The position numbers and the translations under genes are program-made. Shown piece after piece: positions 56,205 to 64,000 of a DNA stretch of 64,000 nucleotides; the stretch's first letter is position 1; each line of letters begins with the position of its first letter. This stretch comes from Platanthera guangdongensis (taxonomy: Eukaryota; Streptophyta; Magnoliopsida; Asparagales; Orchidaceae): positions 2,378,812 through 2,442,811 of the forward strand of contig CM077159.1 in assembly GCA_039583875.1 (NCBI GenBank). The letters run 5' to 3'. Below the pieces are notes generated by a model. That model was not told the origin of the DNA, made no database searches, and saw only the letters and a program-made list of their open reading frames with translations.

Positions 56205-57005
56205 CTGCTCTGGTTGTTTGGATGCTGTGAGGCTGGACCTCTGAGTGGCTTGGGCGGGATGTCGCCAACCTGCGAGCTGGTGGACTAGGGCCGGTCAACC
56301 AACAAGTTAACACCTCGAGAGACAGCGGTGTACGACGGTGGATTCCGGTACGCCAAGAAGGTGCCCTGAGTGCACGGAGCGTTGGTGGACTCCAGCGTTT
56401 GTGATGTGATGTGTTTGTTAGTGGCATAAAGAGAATGATCTGTCTTGATGTAATTTGGTGATGTTTGCTGATGCTTGATGAGAAAAGAAGCACTGTATAC
56501 AGGGAAGGAACCACTACCCCGGGTAGGGGGTAGGGTCGTTATAATGGGTCAGCAATGCTGATCGTTACTTTGTTTTCTGTGTTGGTTTGGATGATGAATT
56601 GCAGGTGTTGCGGTTTGGAAAGACTAAGTGGATTGGCTAGCCTGGTGTTCGTAGTCCTTGAAGGCTATGTGAAGAATCGTGGTTGGATTTCATGTGTGGC
56701 CGTCCTGCGCGCCGATGTACGAACTGATTGCTATGTAAAGAGGAACTTGTAAGGCCATAAGGCCAGGGTGTGTGAGTTGTATACATTCCTGGTGTTGTTC
56801 TATATAAATGTGGTATTTATATGTGGGTGGACATTCTGGTTTGAGTTCATGCTAACAAGAAAAATGCTGCGCTAGAATGGAATGAGTTAAGGACACGCAT
56901 AGATTTTGATTTCCACACGTGATTCCTTCGCTTGTCTGTGCTATATGGCGTGGGGCCCCGGCCGGACCCACTGTTATATGTCATGTGACAAGTGGGGGCG
57001 TTACA

Positions 57006-57173
57006 AAGTGGTATCAGAGCCAGGTTTAGATTGTTTGGGAGGAGAGAACATAAGTGAACTCATGAATGTCCACTAGGAATGTATGTCAGGCACATGATGT
57101 GCGTGAGGGTGTAGTCAATGTACCAGTACCGTTATGAATTGGAAGGATTTAATGGTGTTCTGTACATTGCTAG
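57006..57173 (+). other. E primer-binding site and leader
   Basis: PBS TGGTATCAGAGCCAGG at 57009-57024. CATGAATGTCCACT (57061-57074) pairs over about 11 bases with GGTGGACATTC in U5 (56825-56836). It ends with the acceptor TTGCTAG. There is no ATG in frame with gag before the acceptor. Confidence 0.75.
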
Positions 57174-58310
57174 GTGGCGAGGGATGGAGCTGGGCCGTCT
57201 GAGCCTCAGCGGTCGGATGAAAGTGCAGCACCCGTGGAAGCGCCGATGCCTCCCTCGGCAGAGGTCATACGGGTGGTGGCAGAGACAGTGCTTGCAGTGT
57301 TACAAGCACAACCAACTGGACAGGCAAGACCTGGTGGAAGGCAAGAACATGCTGCCGAGGTGGTGGAAGGGCAAGTAAGTGACGACGCATTGTCACGTTT
57401 TATGCACTTTCACCCACCTACGTTTGGTGGAGCGCTTTCACCAACGCAGTCAGAAGATTGGTTGGCAAGAGTAAAACGGATCCTAACTGCAATCAGGACG
57501 GTCGAAGAACAGAAAGTGATGTTGGACACTTTTCTGTTGGAAGGAGATGCGAGATTATGGTGGGATGAGATTGAAGTGCACCACTTGGCAGGGCGAGGTT
57601 TAACAGAGATTTCAATGGAGGAATTCTCCCAAATATTTTTAGCCAAGTATGTGCCAGTGTCGCAGAGGATTGCGATGGAAAATGAGTTTCTCCGCTTGGT
57701 GCAGGGTGAGCGAGATATTGATACCTACCTGCATGAATTTACAAGATTGGGGAGATATGCGGGATCGACCTTTGCGGAGGAAGCGCGAAAGACAAATCGG
57801 TTTTATGGAGGATTGCGGGATGAATTGAGGTTGGCACTTCCGAGTTCGGTGAGCCAAGGCTTTCAGGCGTTGGTTGATACAGCTCGTGCCTTGGAGAAGG
57901 ATATGAAGCGAGTACAGGAGAATAAGAAACTGGCAAGGGAAAAGTCTGAGTTGAAAGAATCGGAGTTTCGACAACAAGAGAAGAAAAGATTTAGGCCGGT
58001 GGACGTAGCTCCGTCGACCGTTTCTTCGGGGGCAACGTATGGGTCAGGACGTGTATGCTATAACTGTGGGCGGCAAGGATACATCGCAAAATTCTGTTGG
58101 AATGTCCCTCCAGGGAGTGAGAAAAAGTCAGGTGCGTCATATGAAGAAAAAGGGAAAGCAGTGGCTGAATCATCTGCACCCCGGACGCAACCGAGATTGC
58201 ATGCGATGGAAGTGCAAGAGCCGCAAAGCTCAGTTGGTGAAATTCAGCCTCGAGCGGTTCATTTATCTTTAAATCGCGAATTTCAAAATCAAGAGGCTGA
58301 GCGGAAGTGA
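57174..58310 (+). CDS. gag: element E gag, main exon (378 aa), only gene of E
   Basis: Intact frame beginning GTG (VARDGAGPSEPQ), with a Retrotrans_gag domain (FHPPTFGGALSPTQSEDWLA ... FYGGLRDELRLAL, about residues 75-225) and a knuckle-like CYNCGRQGYIAKFC (about 290-303) in which the usual His is Tyr, so zinc binding may be weakened. It ends NQEAERK with a normal stop and no gag-pol intron. Similar in layout to A gag but clearly diverged. The first in-frame ATG would be at about 57246, cutting off conserved residues; the LTR exon is the better start. Confidence 0.9.
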   Translation: MARDGAGPSEPQRSDESAAPVEAPMPPSAEVIRVVAETVLAVLQAQPTGQARPGGRQEHAAEVVEGQVSDDALSRFMHFHPPTFGGALSPTQSEDWLARVKRILTAIRTVEEQKVMLDTFLLEGDARLWWDEIEVHHLAGRGLTEISMEEFSQIFLAKYVPVSQRIAMENEFLRLVQGERDIDTYLHEFTRLGRYAGSTFAEEARKTNRFYGGLRDELRLALPSSVSQGFQALVDTARALEKDMKRVQENKKLAREKSELKESEFRQQEKKRFRPVDVAPSTVSSGATYGSGRVCYNCGRQGYIAKFCWNVPPGSEKKSGASYEEKGKAVAESSAPRTQPRLHAMEVQEPQSSVGEIQPRAVHLSLNREFQNQEAERK

Positions 58311-58619
58311 ACTGCTGGGAAGCATGTTGATGTTATGAATGTTTTGGAAACTATGTTTTGATGAATCATAGCTGATGTACATCACTTTTGGCTGATGTAA
58401 ATGATGTTGATCCTTGTGATTGTGCCGAAATCAATCAATTCTGTCGTTTGTTTGAGGTCTTATGTGGTTGATGTGCACAAGTGGAAGCTAGGAATGTTTG
58501 TTGTGTTGTCTGTTTGTTAGTGTGTGCGGAGGCTTGCGGTGTAAGCTTTGAGAATGTTGTGACTAATTGGCTGTGTGGAGTCAAATTTTGAGGACGAAAT
58601 TATTTGAAGGGGGGAGGAT
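58311..58619 (+). other. E 3' non-coding region, hairpin and PPT; pol absent
   Basis: No pol remnant is visible in about 270 bases. AAATTTTGAGGACGAAATT (58583-58601) matches the pre-PPT hairpin of A and C, and GAAGGGGGGAGG (58606-58617) is the PPT. So the 3' end of a Tekay-like element is kept while pol has been lost. Confidence 0.8.
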
Positions 58620-60902
58620 TATAACACCCCGAAGTCAAGAGAATCATTTTGAGCAAAATTGGGTTCAGGCATGGGTGACACGGCCTGGGACACGGGCGTG
58701 TCCCAGGGCGTGTCAGTTGACACGGCCTGCGACACGGGCGTGTCGCAGGGCGTGTCGAGGTTGTCTCGACGATTGGACTTGGTGTCGACGATTTTCGCTC
58801 GACATCGTCGAGAGGGGGGCACACGGCCGTGTCGGATGCCGTGTCACATGCTCGACGAGTGTTAGTCGACGATCGTCGAGTATCGAGTTCCAGTGAGGAC
58901 ACGGTATGTGACACGGGCGTGTCACATGGCGTGTCAGTGGGCGTCAAATTCAGCTCGACGTCTCGGGTTAGGGCGTGTTTGCGGGACACGGGCGTGTCCT
59001 GGTGCACACGGCCATGACACGGGCGTGTGCCAAGCCGTGTGCCAGGCCGTGTGAAGTCTCGGGTTGATTTGGGATTATTTCTGTTGAGGTACACGGCCTC
59101 AGACACGGGCGTGTCTGAGGGCGTGTCGGGTACACGGCCGTGACACGGGCGTGTCATACGGGCGTGTACTGGTTGGATTGAGTCGGTTGTCTGCCGCTTA
59201 GGGGGACACGGCCTATGACACGGGCGTGTCACAGGGCGTGTCAGGCCGTGTTTTAGCTTTTCTGGCCAGATCTGAGCCGTTTGTTTCCCTCTTCCTGGAT
59301 CCAGTGGCTGGCCTTTGTCCAGGTGTTGGGAAGGCCGAGAATTAGAAGATAAATCCTCTTATCTTCTTCTCCTTCTTCTTCACTTTCATTCCAAGAGAGA
59401 AAAAGAAGAGCGGCCTAAGGGAGAGAGAAGGGAGGAGTCTTCCAGCTGCTGTAGGAGCTGCGGAGGGCGGAACGAAGATCCGAGAGCGGATTCGTGAAGG
59501 CAGAGCCGAGGCGGTGATTTCCATCCGGCTACTTCATGGCGCCGAAGCGATCTTCAAGGGTAACGATCTCCTTCTTGGACATCGAAGTCCTTTCTCTATA
59601 CATGTGCTTGGAATCCTCCACCAAGAGGTGGATCGCGGAAGTGATTCCTTTGTTGAGTCTGCATCTAGAGCCGGAATGATGGAGTACGGCGTAGGCATGC
59701 TGTGTGAAGCCCATCTGGACCGGTAGTCTGGATTGGTGATGTTCATGGGTAAACCGGAGAAGACTCCGTGGCTTTGATGATGTGCAAAATGGATTTCTGT
59801 TGTGATGAATGTATGGATGTGATGATTGTAAGGAGGCTTTGGTGAAGCTCCTGGATATGAGATGATCAATTGGTAACATGCCTGGGGAGCTTGTGATAAA
59901 CCCGGCCTGTTACACCACTAGGGTGGGTTGATCCAGTTAAGTGAAGGATCGATTGGTGGCAACGCCTGGGGAGCGTAGATAAACCCGGCTTGCTACACCA
60001 CAGAGTGTGGGTCGATCGGATTAGGAGGGGGGTCGATGGGTAGACATTGCCAGGGGAGCTTGGATAAACCCGGCTTGCTACACCACGTGGTGTGGGTCGA
60101 CCTGCTCTGGTTGTTTGGATGCTGTGAGGCTGGACCTCTGAGTGGCTTGGGCGGGATGTCGCCAGCCTGCGAGCTGGTGGACTAGGGCCGGTCAACCAAC
60201 AAGTTAACACCTCGAGAGACAGCGTTGTACGACGGTGGATTCCGGTACGCCAAGAAGGTGCCCTGAGTGCACGGAGCGTTGGTGGACTCCAGCGTTTGTG
60301 ATGTGATGTGTTTGTTAGTGGCATAAAGAGAATGATCTGTCTTGATGTAATTTGGTGATGTTTGCTGATGCTTGATGAGAAAAGAAGCACTGTATACAGG
60401 GAAGGAACCACTACCCCGGGTAGGCGGTAGGGTCGTTATAATGGGTCAGCAATGCTGACCGTTACTTTGTTTTCTGTGTTGGTTTGGATGATGAATTGCA
60501 GGTGTTGCGGTTTGGAAAGACTAAGTGGATTGGCTAGCCTGGTGTTCGTAGTCCTTGAAGGCTATGTGAAGAATCGTGGTTGGATTTCATGTGTGGCCGG
60601 CCTGCGCGCCGATGTACGAACTGATTGCTATGTAAAGAGGAACTTGTAAGGCCATAAGGCCAGGGTGTGTGAGTTGTATACATTCCTGGTGTTGTTCTAT
60701 ATAAATGTGGTATTTATATGTGGGTGGACATTCTGGTTTGAGTTCATGCTAACAAGAAAAATGCTGCGCTAGAATGGAATGAGTTAAGGACACGCATAGA
60801 TTTTGATTTCCACACGTGATTCCTTCGCTTGTCTGTGCTATATGGCGTGGGGCCCCGGCCGGACCCACTGTTATATGTCATGTGACAGGTGGGGGCGTTA
60901 CA
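58620..60902 (+). repeat. 3' LTR of E (2283 bp)
   Basis: Same as the 5' LTR except for about nineteen substitutions and a 12-base loss near 58827. The first bases are TA instead of TG (a G-to-A change at 58621). U3 array 58675-59260; exon copy near 59536. It ends GGGGGCGTTACA, then the TSD AGAGG. Confidence 0.95.
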
Positions 60903-60907
60903 AGAGG

Positions 60908-61460
60908 AGTGTGGATGAATATCTCCACGAGTTTACGCGGTTGAGTCGTTATGCGAGCTCTACCATCATGGATGAGGAGCGCAAGACTAATCGTTTTTAT
61001 GAAGGCTTGAGGGATGAGCTGAGATTGTTACTGTCGGGGCCAATGACGCAGGGTTTCTTAACCTTGGTCAATACTGCCCGGTCCTTGGAGAAGGACATGA
61101 AGAGTGTACAAGCGAAGAAAAGCTTGGGTGAAAAGAAATCTGAGTTCAGAGTGCCGACTACTTCAAAGTCAGGCTATCGGAGGACTTTTAAGAAGCATAG
61201 GACTTCGGGTCCAGCTCCTTCTGGCGCTTCTGGGGCGACTACGGGTCGGACCCCAGGTGCGTGTTTTACTTGTGGCAAGACGGGGCACTTTGCCCGTGAT
61301 TGTTGGAGCGGACGTCCTAAGTCCGAGAGGAGGCCAGGAGCTACTTACGAAGAGAAGGGTAAGGCGGTGGAGTCGACCGCATCCCATTATGCTCCGGCCC
61401 AACCAAGGGTTTACAATCTTGGCCAACAGGAGGCCATTAAACAAGCTGACGTGGTGACAG
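60908..61460 (+). CDS. gag: A2 gag main exon, 3' part
   Basis: Continues SVDEYLHEFTRLSRYASS ... FYEGLRDELRLLLS, then a basic linker and the CCHC knuckle CFTCGKTGHFARDC (about 61262-61303), ending DVVTG at the donor (61461). No stop codon. With the left part it gives a Gag of about 390 residues, the same size as in A. Confidence 0.92.
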
Positions 61461-61536
61461 GTACGGTTTAATTTATAGCAAGTCAATTCCTTTATATGCT
61501 TGTTATGCACATGTTACCTTACCACTGCTTGTTTAG
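61461..61536 (+). other. predicted 76-nt gag/pol intron of A2
   Basis: ACAG|GTACGG to GTTTAG|GATTCG, phase 1, the same length and ends as in A. It contains an in-frame TAA just after the donor. Splicing gives an uninterrupted Gag-Pol frame. Confidence 0.75.
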
Positions 61537-64000
61537 GATTCGTATTGATTTGTGAAAATCCGGCACGAGCACTCTTCGATACGGGAGCTTCACACTCCTT
61601 CTTGTCCGAAGGATTTATATCACGCATCGGAGTTCCTTCTTCGATGGCGAAGGATAAGTTGGATGTGTTGTTGCCCAATGGGTGTTCGATGCGAGCGGTT
61701 AGGATCTGCGATGTTAAGATTCGTATTGGGGAGCAGGAGTTCGACCTGCGGGCGTCTTTACTTCCGTTAGTGGAGTTCGACGTCATATTTGGCATGGACT
61801 GGCTCTCGGAGCAGCAGGCCCATATAGATTGCGGTAGCAAGGAAGTCAAGCTGGGAGCAAGTCGTGAGACGACTTTTACGGGCTTAAAGGGGTCGAGCAA
61901 GACGTTGATGTCTGCTCTTCAGGTGGTGAAGGCGGTTCGTGCCGGAGCAGAACTGTTCTTTACACTTGTGGAGGCTGCAAAGCCGAAGCCCGCTTTGGAT
62001 TGTATTTCAGTGGTATCGGAATACCCTGATGTGTTCCCCGCAGATCTTCCTGGAGCCCCGCCTCAACGGGAGATAGATTTTACGATCGAGCTAGTGCCAG
62101 GTGCAAAGCCTGTGTCACGATCTCCGTATCGGCTAGCGCCTAAGGAAATGGCGGAGCTGAAAGTTCAATTGCAAGAGTTGTTGGAGCAAGGTTATGTGCG
62201 CCCGAGTTCTTCGCCTTGGAGCGCACCGGTCCTCTTTGTTAAGAAGAAGGACGGAAGCTTGAGATTATGTATTGATTATCGGGAGCTAAACAAGCTGACT
62301 GAGAAGAATAAGTACCCGATCCCTAGGATTGATGATCTCTTTGATCAGTTAGTCGGATCGACGGTGTACTCGAAGTTAGATCTCAAGTCTGGGTACTATC
62401 AGCTGCGGATAAGGGAGAGTGATATCCCGAAGACAGCGTTTAGTACGAGATACGGGCATTATGAGTTTACGGTCATGCCGTTTGGGCTGACTAATGCGCC
62501 GTCAGTATTCATGGATTTGATGAACAGGACGTTCAGGGAGTACTTGGACCATTTCGTGATCGTCTTCATCGACGATATTTTGGTGTACTCGCAAAGTGAG
62601 GAAGATCACTTCAAGCATCTTCATTTGGTGTTGGAGACGCTAAGGAGAAACCAGTTGTATGCCAAGTTCTCGAAGTGCGAGTTTTGGCTATCCTCAGTGG
62701 CGTTCCTCGGGCATATAGTGAGTGGAGAGGGTATTGCTGTGGATCCGGCGAAGATTGTTGCGATACGGGAGTGGCCTGAGCTTGCTATGGTAGCAGAAGT
62801 CCGGAGCTTTTTGGGGCTTGCCGGCTATTATAGGCGCTTCGTAGAGAACTTCTCGCGGATAGCGCTACCTCTCACTACTTTGACGAGGAAGGAGCATAAG
62901 TTCGTTTGGACGCCGGAGTGCGCGCGAGCTTTTGAGGAATTGAAGTGTCGGTTGACCACGGCGCCTGTGCTGAGTTCGCCGGTGGGAACCGAAGGCTATG
63001 AGATATATAGCGACGCTTCAGGCAGCGGTTTGGGTTGCGTGCTATTGCAGCACGGCAGCGTGATAGCTTATGGCTCGAGACAGCTAAAAGTGCACGAGAG
63101 GAATTATCCGGTCCATGACTTGGAGTTAGCGGCCGTGATTTTTGCCTTGAAGCTGTGGAGACACTATTTGTACGGTGTGAAGATTGACATCTACACCGAT
63201 CACAAGAGCCTAAAGTATTTGATTGATCAGAAAGATCTGAATATGCGGCAGCGTAGGTGGATGGAGTTCCTGGGGGACTATACATTCAAGATCCACTACG
63301 TGCCTGGCAAAGGGAATGCGGTTGCGGACGCGTTAAGTCGCCGAGCCCCAGCTCAAGCGAATTGGCTATCAGTGCATGATGAGCGGTTGGTGCAGGAGCT
63401 GGAGGCGTTGGAGATTGTTTGTGTGGATAAGCAAGCAAGTGCTGAAGCAGTTCTGAATTGGACCGAAGTGCAATATGACCTGGCTGATCGGATTCGGCAG
63501 GCTTTGGATATGGATACTCATATGAAGCAGTTCATGATAGAGGCTCTGGATGGGTCAAATTCCCAATTCGTCGTGGAGGACGGATTGCTGTGGAAAGACG
63601 GTCGTCTGTGCGTCCCAAGTGTGGGCAATTTACGGGTGGAGTTGTTGTACGAGGCACACCATACCAAGTACTCGATTCACCCGGGGAGCACGAAGATGTA
63701 CCGCGATATAAAGAAACTGTTTTGGTGGCCGGGTTTGAAAAAGGATGTGGCGCTATACGTAGCGAAGTGCCAAACCTGCGCCTTAGTAAAGGCGGAGTGC
63801 CAAAAGCCGGGAGGATTTCTTAAGTCCTTGCCTATTCCGGAGTGGAAATTCGACGACATCTCTATGGACTTTGTGCATGGTTTGCCAAGGTCGCAAAAAG
63901 GGAACGACGCCATTTGGGTGGTGGTCGATCGATTAACAAAGGTGTCGCATTTTATTCCGCATAGGAAGGATGATCCGGTGGAGAAGCTGGCAAAACTTTA
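61537..64000 (+). CDS. pol: Gypsy A2 pol, open to the window edge (partial)
   Basis: Read codon by codon, this frame has no stop from the acceptor to the end of the window (about 820 codons). Domains: protease [10 protein letters not shown] (about 61575), [10 protein letters not shown] (about 62268) and catalytic FIDDILVYS (about 62567), RNase [18 protein letters not shown] (about 63007) with the later TDHKSLKY, the integrase zinc finger HPGSTKMY...[11 protein letters not shown] (about 63677-63795) and the first core D (SMDFVHGLP, about 63865). It has no ATG at the start. It is the functional-looking counterpart of A's pol: every nonsense site of A is a sense codon here. The rest of the integrase, the chromodomain and the 3' LTR lie outside. 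Confidence 0.93.

Larger units (their letters stand above)
55478..57005 (+). repeat. 5' LTR of E, right part
   Basis: Continues E's LTR after F: initiator exon 55639-55662, three tandem units of about 85 bases (55983-56204), a CTACCCC/GGGGTAG hairpin (56514-56533), a GGTCAGCAATGCTG hairpin, a GGGCCCCGGCCGGACC block and the end GGGGGCGTTACA at 57005. Confidence 0.95.
42560..60902 (+). mobile_element. element E, gag-only Gypsy (TR-GAG type), inserted in A2 gag
   Basis: LTRs of about 2.29 kb (42560-43326 plus 55478-57005, and 58620-60902), a perfect TSD AGAGG (42555-42559 and 60903-60907), PBS, one gag gene, hairpin and PPT, but no pol. Only about 300 bases separate the gag stop from the 3' LTR. 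LTRs differ by about 0.8% plus a 12-base indel. It must have moved using pol supplied in trans. Its LTR and gag resemble family A distantly. Confidence 0.93.
39433..64000 (+). mobile_element. Gypsy element A2 (family A), runs off the window
   Basis: 5' LTR 39433-41743, PBS, gag split by E (42560-60902), gag remainder, intron and an open pol to the window edge. The left TSD candidate is GTGGA (39428-39432); the right end is outside. Apart from the E insertion no lesion is visible, so this copy was probably competent before E arrived. Confidence 0.93.

Noticed and set aside
55969..56514. 181-aa minus ORF in E LTR (also 59866-60411)
   Set aside because: Present only because both LTRs are duplicates; no motif, and it is antisense to the element.

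Overview
This window is plant nuclear DNA, almost certainly angiosperm heterochromatin. It is a deep nest of LTR retrotransposons: Ty3/Gypsy elements with Tekay/Del-like chromodomain ends, an Athila/Tat-like LTR and gag fragment, and Ty1/Copia elements. I see no host gene, tRNA, rRNA or CRISPR. The evidence is primer-binding sites of the plant TGGTATCAGA (initiator-Met tRNA) type, polypurine tracts, TG...CA LTR ends, 5-bp target-site duplications (TSDs) and gag/pol motifs. The species cannot be told from the sequence.

Layout (element names are mine). 1-818: end of a Copia LTR (G), inserted in the leader of minus-strand Gypsy Y, whose 5' LTR is 979-4278. Y sits in an old minus-strand Gypsy pol, Z, now in three pieces (4279-4942, 34094-34499, 38258-38980). 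Z was split by Gypsy A (4943-34088, TSD atcca) and by solo LTR D (34500-38252), which itself carries an A-type solo LTR (35156-37393, TSD tgctg). Inside A's 5' LTR lies Copia B (5298-24934). Inside B's 3' LTR lies minus-strand Gypsy C (13224-24668, TSD gaaag). A plus-strand Athila/Tat-like gag fragment H (38987-39432) is cut by A2 (39433 to beyond the window), a second copy of family A with an open pol. A2's gag is split by E (42560-60902, TSD agagg), a gag-only element. E's 5' LTR is split by F (43327-55472, TSD tcctt), a nearly intact SIRE-like Copia with gag, pol and a third 1012-aa ORF. LTR-LTR divergence judged by eye (A and B about 2-3%, C, E and F about 0.7-0.8%) agrees with the nesting order.

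Main result. In families A/A2, E and C the gag frame has no start codon at its conserved N-terminus after the PBS. Each LTR instead contains a short ATG exon (8 codons, or 20 in C) ending at a splice donor. A phase-0 acceptor sits at the start of the conserved gag frame. The predicted intron removes U5, the PBS and the leader. In A, A2 and C a second intron (76-95 nt, phase 1) separates gag from pol. Removing it gives Gag-Pol and keeping it stops translation after Gag. Together this suggests splicing sorts genomic RNA, Gag mRNA and Gag-Pol mRNA.

A second theme is arrays of short inverted repeats upstream of the TATA-like box in most LTR families here. A, C and E share the core GACACGGGCGTGTC, always with GG on the element's sense strand and with outer arms that vary in a compensated way. 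TCGTCGA/TCGACGA arrays are shared between Gypsy and Copia elements, and in F also lie inside gag and before the third ORF.
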